The notes beneath the pieces were generated by a model. That model worked only from the letters and a program-made list of their open reading frames with translations. It did no database searches and was not told the DNA's origin. From the NCBI RefSeq assembly GCF_000149955.1, contig NC_030990.1, positions 2,214,502 to 2,278,501 of the forward strand: a stretch of 64,000 nucleotides of DNA, read 5' to 3'. Position 1 is the stretch's first letter, and the number at the start of each line of letters is the position of its first letter. Shown here one piece after another: positions 34,000-45,187 of this stretch. Both the position numbers and the translations under genes were made by a program. This stretch comes from Fusarium oxysporum f. sp. lycopersici 4287. Taxonomy: Eukaryota > Ascomycota > Sordariomycetes > Hypocreales > Nectriaceae.

Positions 34000-36900
34000 T
34001 CAAGGTCTCAATGTTACATCTCCTTCATCGTCGCTGCTGACGTCCATGTCACCTTCGCTGAGTTCACCTCGCGCAGCTCTTTGCGCCAAGTCCCTCTCGT
34101 GGTAGATTTCTTGCTTCCTCGAATCAGCTTGTCTAAGACAGTCGACGTATGTCGTGAACTTGACGATTTCGCGTAGTAGGTACGCGCTCTTGCGCTCCCA
34201 GTTGGCCATGGCCTTCACAGCGTTGCTACCTCTAGGGGTAAAAGCCAGAAGCATGGGGCTGCGGAGTCGGTTATGTGTCTGTAGTTCTGCCTCGATCCCT
34301 TTGACATAGGTGTCCAGAGTCTGGAGCTGCTCCGCTTCAGGCTGATTGCTGGGCCGCATGCTTTGGGTGGGTGGTGCCCATTCGGCAATGTGAATCCGAT
34401 CGCCTGGTAGCTTACCACGTCCACTGTTGTTGGTGAAAGCACCCGCAACGTGATCAAAGCTTGATCCTCGGAAGCTACCACTGTTAACACTTGACCTCCG
34501 GCCATGTGCTGCGCTGCTTCCGGGGCGCGATGTCTTGCCAGTCGTAGTCTCGTTGATGGCTGATACCAAAGCGTTGTTGACAATGGCCTCACTCCATCCA
34601 TACTCGATGTTACTTATACCACCAGTCAATGGATGGGTACTCAAACGAGCGCTCCAGTAGTTGGCTGTAGTAACGAATTCCTTGCAAATCTCGGGTGTGC
34701 CGACTTGGAATAGGTGAACAGCACCGTTAGGAAGGCTCAGCGCCCATACATGTGGGCGGGCCCGAGAGTAACCTGGCGGTGGAAGCGCAGATGCAAGAGT
34801 CTGTCGTAGGTTATAGCAGCCCAGATTCGTTGCGTTATCTTGCCAATTGCCACCGCCGACAATAGCAGGGGCACCGCCAGCGTTTCTGCCGCGGTTTCTC
34901 GAACGGACAGATTTGTTAGGCTGGAATGAGAACAGATTCAGCTGTCCCTTTTGAATGACAGCAAAGACTTCGGACCAATTTCTGGCCTTGGCCTTCTTAT
35001 CCACGCCATCCAGGTGGTGCTTGTGAGTGACCATTCCTTCCTTGACCCATGGGGGTCCAGCAAGTTCAAGAGACTCGTCTTCAAGGAGTTGAGTTGCCGG
35101 AATCTCAGAACTCATGATGGATGGGGCACCGTCCCCGTACATTTCTTCATCTCGAATGATGGCTTGACTCAGTGCGTTTGCAAACCCGATCGATTGCTGA
35201 TAGTCACCTCGAGGGAGGTGAGAGCCAAAGGAGTCTTGTGAAACAGATGTTTGGGTCCTTCCAAGAGAGTGGCGGCTCCATGTGGCAGAGGACGGTGTAG
35301 GACTCCACAGTGAATTGCCATCGTCGAAACTTGTACGGCTCGAAGAAAAGCCGTTGCGGCTCATGCCAGCGCGAGATCGACTCTTGGATGTCCACCTTGC
35401 TGTATTGGCTCGACCGTTCTCATTGATTCGGCCGCGAACAGATAGCTGGCTCTCCGAGGGAGCCTTACTAAGGACACTAGGAGTTCTCTTTAGCATCCCC
35501 ATTACAGAAAGTCCTCCACTGTGGGAAGGCTGTAGGCTGGCGTTCTTCTCAGATTCAGCGCCAAACAAGGGCAGCCTTTCATCTCTGATAGAGGTATAGA
35601 TTCCCTTTAGGACAGTCTCTATCTGTTCCTCCCAGGCCTTTCTCGTGCCATTAAAACGGGACTTGACCAAGGGACCGCAGTCTTCAATACCCTCACCAGG
35701 TAGAGTACCCGAGTCCGCACGAGCCGGGGGTCTGAAGGAGTTTCTGAAAGAACGTCGGTCCTGCTCAGAAGGCGGGTCCTGGTTCTCACCAGCCGCAAGG
35801 CCATTCTTGTCTGGAAGAATGCTTGGGCGGTGGAAAGCATCAGGGGCGGATTCATCGACAGCCTGCAAGATGGTCGTCATGGTGTTCTTGATAAACTGAC
35901 TGCGGGTCATTTTCGACTCAATATCAGCCAAGTGCAGGTCAGTATTGAGCAACATAATTGAGTAGCAAATGGTGTGAATCACATCTATCACAGTTAGTTT
36001 AGTAAATCATCGGGCAGCTCATGTGCTTACCAGTTGCCTTGAACCCATGGTTAGGATTGCAGTCACACCATCTTTTAGAAAAGGCTACCAGGATGCGATC
36101 AACTTGCTGAGTCTCGGCCCGAAAAACCAATCGTCCGCAAACTTGTCTCAGTGCTTGAACAATGCTCTGATTAGTAAAGTCGTACAGCTCCATGTAAGCT
36201 TGAAGTGTACGTTGTCTGATCGGGCCCTCTTCACCCATCCACGAGGCAGCCTTCTCCTTCTGGATGAAGTCCTCATTACCATCGTAGATCTTTTGTGCCT
36301 TCTGACGATCATCTTCGGTCGGGTCCCCGATGACAAACTCAGGCTCATCAATACCCTTGTTTTTAATCGAATCGAAAGTGCCAAGTACTTTGGGACTAGG
36401 GTCTGCCGAGCTTTCGATCCTCACGCTAGGAGGAGCACTGAGAGCAGACTTATAATCTGTACCAGTTGAAGCTGATCCTGGACTAGAGGCTCGAGCTCCT
36501 TCGATCGGCAGTGCCAGGTTGGAGCGGTCTGGCTCATCCTCGGAATCGGACTGCTGTGGGCGATGGGAAGGCTTCCTGGACCCAACATGGTCTTTGCCAG
36601 GTCGAGGAATGTCTCTTGCTGGAGTGTTATCGGGCTGCTTGGACTTAGTTTGGGATACGCTATCAGGCTTTCGGTTCGAAAATCCACGTTCATCCTCATT
36701 ATCACTAGCCCCATCAAGGTTAAGGAATGAGTTATTTCGCGACTCGATCGCTTTGGTAGGTCTTTCAGGTGGAGGGCGGGAGGGTGTACTGTTGTTATTT
36801 CGCTTGTTGAGCTGCTCATCAGACTCTGAACGGACTGTTCTGATCCTAGCATTGGGGCTTGGCGAATAGTCAGGCGAGAACTCTCGCTGATATCCTTCTC

Positions 36901-38677
36901 TTTCTGCAGCCCTGTCGTCTCGTTCCGGTGTCATGTTGGAAATATCGGCCAGTGGAGACGGTCCTTGAGAAGCAGAAGTTCCCGGAGCACTCTGACCAGA
37001 CCTGAGATACGGGTTCATAACCTTGCGTAAACTGCTGACGGGGCTTGGCTGCGGTGGATAGTTGCCATCTCTATCCTGAGGAGCCAGGTTAGGCGCAGCT
37101 GTAGGGACGGGAGCTGCAGGCATTGGAGGCAGAGGAGGAGTATCTTCAGTAACGGACTTCTTCCGCCGACGGAAGAACGAGGATGGTTTCTTTTGTAGTA
37201 CGGGGTGATGAGAATGTGATGAAGATGTATCGCGGGATGGTGGTGCCGATGCACTACCAGCCATCTTGTCGGCAGAAGGATTCGATTGTGGTGCCGGAGG
37301 GTTTGTCGTTTCGTTGTTATGTGAGTTGTTGCGGGACGATCCAAACACTCTCCTGAAAAAGCCTGGACGCTCCTTGACGGGTGCAGGTGCATGTGTTGCA
37401 GGCGTTGGGCCGCTGTGCACGGTCGGGTCCTTTGATTTACCATAGCCAACATTGGGTGCAGGCGCCGAATCAAGGTCCAGGGCTGGCACAGCAGGTGTAG
37501 GCTCCCGAGATGTGGCAGGCTTGCGTCCCGACACGCTCTTCAAAGAGCGACTGCTGCGTTTATGATCGAGTGTCGGGGGCTCGAGAGGTGGAGGTGGCAT
37601 TGGTGGTGGGATAGACGAGGGCATTGCCGACATCGCAGGGATCGACGGCTCCCGTCGTGGACCACCCGGGACGGTAGGGGTCGGGGCTGCATCGTATTCG
37701 TCGTCGATGTAACTATTCGGGAATTCGACTCGAAAGGGAGACGGTTCAACAACTGGAGGCTGTGCTGCTTGGTGTTGAGGTCCATAGTCAAAACTTGCAG
37801 ATCTTCCAAACCCGCGTCCATATCGTTGACTTCCAAGCACTTGAACATAACCAGCGTCAACACTAGCTGTGCTGCTGCTCTTGCTGCCCGGTTTGCCCCC
37901 TCTCGAATGCATGGCTCTCGATGAGCCTGCTCTGTGGCCTTCGCGAACGCTATTGAGGCGCGGGAAACTTGATTGGAAATTGGAGCTACTATTGCTCCGT
38001 CGACCGCGACTCGATATACGACTGGAATCGTCTGCTCCTTCAAGGTCCGAGCTATAAGAGTATTGGTGTCCGTTGGATCGGGGGGGGCCTGCGACAGAAT
38101 TGGAGGCTACCCAACTTCTAGTCTGCTCGGCGGCGCCAAACTGGGGCGAGGTCTCGTCGAAGGTATGTGTACGGGATGCAGGTGTGGATGATGGGCCGTA
38201 CTTGTCGCTCAACTGTGCCATGGAGAATTGGTCGAGAGACATAAGCATATTAGCCACGAGGGAGTCTCGGGTGACGTTGCGAGGAGACAACGATAGATCG
38301 TGGGAGTCGCGCTGGGTGGATGGAGGTAGACGGTCGGCCATATCGTCCTCGACGGGAGTGGGATTCTCTAGAAAGGACTCATGCGCGTGAGTATTGGAGG
38401 CGGGTAACCTGGTAGGCGCCCGATTGTTGCTGCTACTGTTGTTGTCGGAATTCGTATTGGCTAGAGACCTTGACTTAGACTTGGACTTAGACTGGGACAC
38501 GCGGTATTCTGAATCCTGAGGAGGCGGCGTCCGTGGGTGCGGAATGGCGTCCCTTTCCCTCGACAACGGCGAGGCAAGGGATGAAGTGTTTGTGTTGATA
38601 TTCAGGTCGGTATGAGGCCGACGTCGAGTCTTGCGACGAGCATTGTCGTTGGAGGATGAAGTTGAGTTCGACGGCAT
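34000..38677 (-). CDS. Sec7-PH domain Arf guanine-nucleotide exchange factor
   Basis: Two exons on the minus strand, 36031-38677 then 34000-35984, with a 46-nt intron (GTAAGC...GATAG, branch-like CTAAC); 1543 residues. About the first 780 residues are Ser/Pro/Arg-rich and likely disordered. A Sec7 domain spans about residues 780-960, split by the intron (VFRAETQQVDRIL in the first exon, then ICYSIMLLNTDLH). The invariant catalytic glutamate of the glutamic finger lies at about residue 855 in FRAE, in a loop that differs from the usual FRLPGE. A PH domain follows at about 1190-1330 (PPWVKEGMVTHKH...). The C-terminal part is helical (about 1430-1520), ending in an acidic tail. This arrangement matches fungal Syt1-like Arf/Rab-trafficking exchange factors acting at Golgi or endosome membranes. 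Specific GTPase unknown. Confidence 0.88.
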
Positions 38678-41600
38678 CTTGACTCGATGGGGGCCGGGCA
38701 GAGAAAAGGGCTTTTTTGTCTGGCTGCTCAGCTCCCTTGGCTCGTACTCTCACCTGCAACCTGCAGAGCTAAATCTCCTCTCACCAAACCAACCCAAGCC
38801 AATCTGAGTAGAGGTAGGCTAGCTGAGTTAGCAAGAGAAGCCGGCTTCCGCATGGGTCGCAAAAATAAAAATAAAAAAGCCACGCGCGAACGATTGGGCC
38901 AGTTGGCGGTTGGCTTTGACGGACAACGGGGGCCCAGGAATTGTGACGTGCAAAGTTGGCTGATGCTAAGTATTTCGACTCTCGACGGCGCCGCGAGGAA
39001 TTTCAATCTAGCAGCACCAACCAGTTTCATGATACAACTGTTGGTAGGTACCGAATGTGTAAATGTACCTGCGTCTTGACCATCAAAACAACCATCCCAG
39101 TCGAGCTTCGGCGATAGATCTAGGGTCTTATTCGCTGCAAATTTGTTCTTTTGGTTGCCAGTCCAGGGGGAGAAGTGCCTGTAAAGAGGGGCGACAAGGG
39201 TCTTTGATGCAGGGGGAAAGATGGGGTGTTAATTAATAGCAGTTGAACTCATGAACGCCAGGAAGTACCCGGTACGGACTAAAATGAGAGCAATTGAAGA
39301 CTGAGGAATGCTCATGAAACGTTCAGAGGAATGGGGGATATGCACATGAACGTATCCGTCCAAGGTTACACAGTGTCCTAGAACTCAATATCCAATCGAC
39401 GAACTTGTTTTAATCTTTAGGCGCCGTTCAAGTGCGTGCCCGTATGTTTGCGTGGTACCAGTGCAGTTGAATGGAAGTTGTAGAAGCACATCCATCACAC
39501 TAATAAAAGGCATCGGGATTGGATGCCAGGTATTTGGATGTCAGTGGATATCATCACCACAACCACCTGAAAATGAATCTACTAAAGCAACCAGCAGGGC
39601 ACGATGCTGCAGAACGTTCAGTAATATGCATCTGCAGTTCCAGATGAAGAGCATGTAAATTCATCAATCCCTGCTTCACCTAAAAACGCCAACCCGAGAA
39701 TGTCCCATCACTCCATATGAATGATGATGTGCGCTAATTCCCGCCGACCTAAACTTGAATGAACGTAATTCAAATAAACCAAACCTTGTTAGGCCTTCAA
39801 ACAATGTCAATCGTGGAGACAGAATCAAAAGGTTCCAGCCTTGCCGCTCCCGAGTCAGTAGGCAAACTCTAATACTCAACGGATACAAAGTCAAATTGAT
39901 CTACTATGGTACAAGATATGGTAGCCATTAAGTTACCAATAGCCACTGGGTACTCCAGCTAGAGAGTGCATATGAGTCCTTGGGCTTCAGCCTTCTATCT
40001 TCTGGAACCTTTTTCTGGAGCTGTCAAGAAGACTGTCCCAGCGGGCTGGGCGTTGAGGCGAGCCCAAGGACCCTTGACAAGACAAGGAAGCCCCTTTTTC
40101 TCTCATTACTGTTCCCCGAATGCGCGTGAGCATCTTCATCTGCCGCGGCGCCGTTCCTCTTCGGTGGGATTACTCGAGTGGGCACGAAAGGGGCAAAAGA
40201 ACAGGGATTCTGAGGAACATCGTTCCAGATCAGAATCAGAAGCAATGGAACACGGTTAACCCCTTGCGAAGCCATGTGGCCAGACTAAGCTTAGAAGAGA
40301 GCCTTGGTTGCATTCAACTCGTATGTATGTATGTATGTATGTATGTGTATTTTTCGTCTGGGTGGCTGTAACGAAGCCAAATCTCCTACTGGAGCAAAAG
40401 ACGTGCTGAGCTAGCTAGGTACAGGATACCCCGCTTCCTTCACCATCCAGCATACCAATGGCACAAAAGGTGCTGTATTTCTCAAGCCCGTCACCCGTCA
40501 GCGGGTTCGAGGGCAATCTATTGTCGAACTTTTTCCACCGACCAGAATTCTCTCGCGCATCACTACATCTGCTGACGCAGTCCACAATCTCCAGTAACCA
40601 AGTTGTAGCTCGTAGTCGACTGTCGCGGCGGCAGGGAAAAACCTCGGGAAGGGATCAGAGGCCGACGGTGCGGCTTGCCTTTAAAGGAGAAAAACCCATC
40701 GCAATCGGCGTCGTTGATCGGAAGGATGTCGCTACGAATGCCCGGGGCATCGCCCTCCGATATCTAAGGCGTTCTGGTTCTGAGGTGCCGCCATTAGATC
40801 CGACAAAGGTGTTGTCAGAGAAGGCGAACTCTCCAAAATTCCTTCTCTGAAAACTGCTGTTAGGGAGCCGATAGCGTCCCCGCAGTTTTTGTGTGGTCGC
40901 GTGGCCTGCAGAAAATCCCGCTCCTAGCACCGCACTAACAGTGCGTGCCAAGAAAGAATTTTTACAGGAGAGAGTTGTTGCATTCAACTCACAACGTCTG
41001 TGTCTGTGCTCACGGGTAGGCTCCTCTCCGAGGTAGTGAATTATCGTTATTGAGTTGGTCTCGGTAAGATGGTACATAATTAACTCAAGATGTTTGTAAA
41101 CAATGAACCTAGCAGCAGTTACTCTCGGATCTCTTCCGTGAACGACCTTTTCGTGGAACTGTGACATACCATCATTTGCAAACACGCGCCACAAACTGAA
41201 CAGAACCACCAAACCATGCATGCATGGCCAAGATGGCGCTCATTGTCTTGCAGAAGCTGAAACAAAAAGCCAAAGCGTACATAGATAGATAGACCGCCGA
41301 GTATCACGATCATCTCGAACATTTTCCAGGAACAGATAGTTAACTCCGATAGACTGGATATCGACATTGGTTCTCTCTCGGAGTGGACATGTTTCATCAT
41401 CGGTTTGTTGCAGCTGCAAGGTACATGAGACATTGGGTGGATAAGATGCGCTTGGTACTATTCACTATCTGTTAGCAAGTTGTATGTGGAATTGATCAAT
41501 CATTTTTCTGCAACATTACTCATACGCATAGAGTCTAGTATTTTGTCCATTTCTCATCATGTCGTTTTACTACTATAGCAAGTAGCAGCTAGACTGTTGC

Positions 41601-42108
41601 TATGGTTAATCCAATCGATACCCACTGAATGCTTGGAGTTCTCCCTGACCCTGCGTTATTGGTTACATTGTCATCGTCGCATAATAGCGAGTTCCATATG
41701 AATTCCATGACTCAGACCTAGAGATTGGTAGAAGACATGTTATACCAATGTGCCGTGATCGTGATAGCTTCATGTTTTCAAACTGAACGGCATGTAGAGA
41801 ACCGAAGTGCGTATACCCGGTAATTGTACCAGCTAAGGTCAGCGCTGCCAACCCCGCACAGCCAGGGACAGTTAAGCTTAGTCCAGAGCTTCTAGCACAT
41901 TCAATATCAGAATCCCACCTGTGAAAAGATCAATCTTGTTTTTGAATAATCGCCAGAATATTCCCTTACTACTGCAAATGCAATCTATCACAGGGCAAAC
42001 GGCCTTCTCACCATCGACCATTTTCAAAAAAAAGTGTTGACTACAGAAGAAGTCTCTGTATACTGCGGTATCCTTGTCTAGCACGTCCAGCCGTGTGAAC
42101 TTATCAGT
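38678..42108. other. Gene-free 3.4 kb with microsatellite
   Basis: No supported gene. The largest frames overlap each other on opposite strands (40458-40850 + and 40655-41221 -) and have no domain, so neither is called. A GTAT microsatellite lies at 40321-40346. Part near 38.7-39.0 kb is the promoter of the Sec7 gene; the right end precedes the zinc-cluster-less regulator. Confidence 0.45.
40321..40346. repeat. GTAT tetranucleotide microsatellite (about 6.5 copies)
   Basis: A perfect GTAT tandem run of about 26 bp in intergenic DNA. It is likely polymorphic between isolates. Confidence 0.95.
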
Positions 42109-43545
42109 ATGGCGTCTTTCATGGCAGACAATTCTTCATCGCCCTCCAATAGCTGGCCCCTGGATCAGTTTGTCCAAGATCCTGGATATCTCGCATACCA
42201 GGAAGAACTTCGATGCCTCATCTTCAACACAGCTCAGACTGCAGCACCATCCCGCGAAGCTTCACCTACACTTGGAAGCTATGGGCCAACTGATGAAGAA
42301 CTGGCAGCTCAGGCTCAGACAAAGACAGCCCTTGCTTCCGGACGACGACTTGAATACCTCAAGAACTATGTCGCCCAAGTAGCTCCCTGGGTACTTACGT
42401 CACGCGTGTGTTTACTCAGTTACTAACACGCTACAGCTCGATATGTTTGATAGTAACGGGGCATTCACTGTTCAAGTACCAGTTCTTGCTCGTAGTTGCC
42501 CGGCTCTTCTGTATGCAGTACTCGCCTTGTCCGCTCGCCAGATGGAGCGTAAAGAGGCCAGGCAGCATTCATTCGACAGCCTAGAACTCTACCAAGAAGC
42601 TATTCGTCTCCTTAACCCCTTACTTCAAGCCCGAGACCTCACTATAATCCCGATATGCGTCATTCTCTGCTGTCTAGAAATGATGTCCGCAAGTCCACAA
42701 GACTGGCGCCGTCACCTCGAAGGGTGTGCTGCCCTCTTCGATTCGTTTGATGTCAACGGTTTCAGTGGCGGCCTCCTTCAAGCTGTCTTTTGGTGTTATG
42801 CAAGAATGGGTTTGTAATATTCGTCAAAGTTACATGTTTCTGCATTGACTCTGTTTTAGATCTATGTGGTGCGCTCATTTCTGATGGAACTCAAGGCACA
42901 TTGGTACCACTGGATAAATGGCTACCTCCTGGCTCAGATCCAAACTCCGCCGCTGATATCTTTAGAGACCACCGCTCACCAGATATGCACGCCAATTACT
43001 CAGTATATCTCTGCTCTAAAGTCTGTGAGCTCGTTGCTGACCGAACTCACTATGTCGAGCTTGGGGAGAACAATGGTTGCGATTCTGCAACTTTTGAAAG
43101 ACGATGGCTACGACTCTGGCACGATCTTCAATCTTGGTTGGAGGATCGACCGGCAGAAGTAGTTCCTGTCCAATTCATTGAAAGTCGACCATTCCCTCAG
43201 ATTCTCTTTGTTCATTGGGCTGGGATCTCATCTAATCAGCTTTACCACACAGCCTGTACACTGTTGCTAGGGTCGAAACCTCGGGAGGTCAAGCTTGACG
43301 TGGGACCGACAGGATCTTCCATCTGGCATGCTAAATGTATATGCGGCATTTCCTTGACCAACCCCCATCAAGGCTGCCTCAATAATGCCATCCAGCCACT
43401 TTGGATTGCAGGGAGACTTCTCAGTCACAAGTCGGAACACTTGCTTCTTTCCAAGTTAATTCTGAGCATAGAGGCGATGACGGGGTGGGCAACTAATTGG
43501 CGCATTGCCGACCTTGAACACGCATGGGGTTACAAGGTTAGATGA
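42109..43545 (+). CDS. ARCA-type fungal transcription factor domain protein lacking Zn cluster
   Basis: Three exons: 42109-42390, 42437-42809 and 42860-43545, giving 446 residues. It matches the regulatory (non-DNA-binding) half of ACR-2/ARCA-type Zn2Cys6 factors: YVAQVAPW, then LDMFDSNGAFTVQVPVLAR, ALLYAVLALSARQ and the C-terminal NQLYHTACTLLL...IWHAKCICGISL. The neighbouring Zn2Cys6 protein (45188-47165) carries the same motifs in the same order and an intron at the same position (after APW, before LD), so the two are paralogues. No Zn2Cys6 motif is found upstream on this strand. Either the N-terminus was lost, or this is a natural DNA-binding-less regulator. Convergent with the aldo-keto reductase gene, 180 bp apart. 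Confidence 0.82.
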
Positions 43546-43725
43546 GATTATACCGTCTCCTCTCTTCACTACTGTAGAAATAAATCACGGGAAACGGTTG
43601 AAGTTGGTAGAAATATCAGTCAACGAAAGGGGCATCCAGTAAGTAATAAGTTATGAGTCTCATATATTTAAAATCCAAATCATTCATTTCATCCTATAGC
43701 TGCATTATACCACCCAGTCCCTAGC

Positions 43726-44805
43726 TTAAGCAAAGATACGGAGAGGAAAGTTAGGAAGATAAAAGCCAGGATCATTGAACCTCAATCCGCGGTCCAGAGC
43801 AGAGATTCTCTCAATTTCTTCTCGAGAAAGGTCAAAACTCACAACATCCAGATTCTGCGCCAGGCGGCTGGGGTTGTTTGACTTGGGAATGACAGCAACG
43901 TTGCGCTGCGTCGCCCACCGTAGCAGAACCTGAGCAGGAGTCTTACCATATTTTCCAGCAATGCCCTTAATGAGACTAGACTCAAGAAGTGGCTCGGCAC
44001 CGTGAGCTCTCTTAGAGAAGATGCCGGGGAGCTCCTTGAAGCTCTGGGGCCCAAATGATGAGTAGGCTGTGACAGCGATGTTGTTCTCTTGAGCCATGGC
44101 AATCAGGTCTGGCTGGACAAGGTAGGGATGGTGTTCGATCTGCAGAGAGGATATAGGGTGACGCGTGTAGCGTTGCACATCGTAAAGGGACTGGGCTTGG
44201 AAGTTCGACACGCCGATGGACTTGGCGATACCTTGGTCGACAACTTCCTCGAGCGCCTCCCATGTCTCGCGGATGGGGACGTTAGCCGGCTTGACAGTAC
44301 CCTGATCATCCATCCACCAGGCCTAGACGAATATTAACCCACATGCACAAGAAGAACTCAGATCAAACGTACAGGATAGCGCCGCTTCTCAGGCTCAATA
44401 TACTCGAGGGCAACCGGGAAGTGAATGAGATACAGATCGATATATCCAAGACCCCACGCCTCATTCTGGGACTTGGCAAAAGCAAGGGCATGTTCTTTCG
44501 CGTGGTAGTTATTCCAAAGCTTCGTGGTGATAAAGATATCCTCACGCTTCACAAGTCCCTCCTTGATAGCGCGCTGGATACCTTGGCCCGCTTCCTTTTC
44601 GTTTTGGTAATCGTATGCTCCGTCGAAGAGTCTGTATCCGGACTTGATGGCCTATATGGTTGTTAATACAGTTGAATCGTGAAGAAGTACGGGTTCTCAC
44701 ATTGTAGACTGTCTCAGCTGCTTGGTCGGCGGGAACTTTCCAGAGGCCAAAGCCAACCAAGGGCATTTCGTGGCCAGATGCGAGCTTGACGGTAGAGGGA
44801 GCCAT
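43726..44805 (-). CDS. D-xylose reductase-like aldo-keto reductase (also L-arabinose reductase)
   Basis: Three exons on the minus strand: 44701-44805, 44373-44651 and 43726-44322, giving 326 residues, the usual size of fungal xylose reductases. Introns are 49 and 50 nt. The start is [20 protein letters not shown]; an upstream Met exists at 44826. The aldo-keto reductase tetrad is present as Asp45 and Tyr50 in [12 protein letters not shown], Lys79 in TTKLWN and His112 in LIHFP. A cofactor-binding segment [10 protein letters not shown] is near residue 277. These proteins reduce D-xylose to xylitol and L-arabinose to L-arabinitol with NADPH in the cytosol. A divergent Zn2Cys6 regulator starts 382 bp away and a polyol dehydrogenase relic follows beyond it, both consistent with pentose catabolism. 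Specific substrate inferred, not shown. Confidence 0.9.
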
Positions 44806-45187
44806 TATGAGTGATGTAAGATTCAAGATGTGACCGGTGGTGAGAAAAGATAAAGAGGAGGAAACGAAACTCGGAGAGAGCTTCTTGAGCTGCTCTCTTA
44901 TCCATTTTGGCCTCTCCAGTCTCCGCTTGACGAATACCTCGAAACATCTGTCATGATAGTATCAAAACTGATTGACTACTGACCCAAATCATATACAGTA
45001 GCATGATCCCTGCCGTTTCCCGACGCTTAGTTATTCCTCATTTGGTAATATTTGTGAAGCTAACGAGTCAAGATCGGCTCCGAAAACCCCATGTCATACC
45101 CCATCTCCCCAGGTCCCACCCCACGTAAAGGCTTCAACTTTCCCACTTCGGAGTTACAGTCTTTTTCATATAAACACTTTATTTGCC
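44806..45187. promoter_or_regulatory. Divergent promoter between reductase and Zn2Cys6 regulator
   Basis: 382 bp between two divergent start codons, so both promoters are here. Near the regulator side, two CRE1/CreA-type cores matching SYGGRG (read on the minus strand as CTGGGG and GTGGGG) lie at 45107-45112 and 45119-45124, 6 nt apart. Closely paired sites are what carbon catabolite repression needs. The core is short and occurs by chance often, so this is suggestive only. No GGCTAA XlnR-type site was found. Confidence 0.4.

Noticed and set aside
40458..41221. Two overlapping opposite-strand frames (130 and 188 codons) in the 3.4-kb gap
   Set aside because: No domain in either, and they exclude each other; probably chance in GC-rich spacer.
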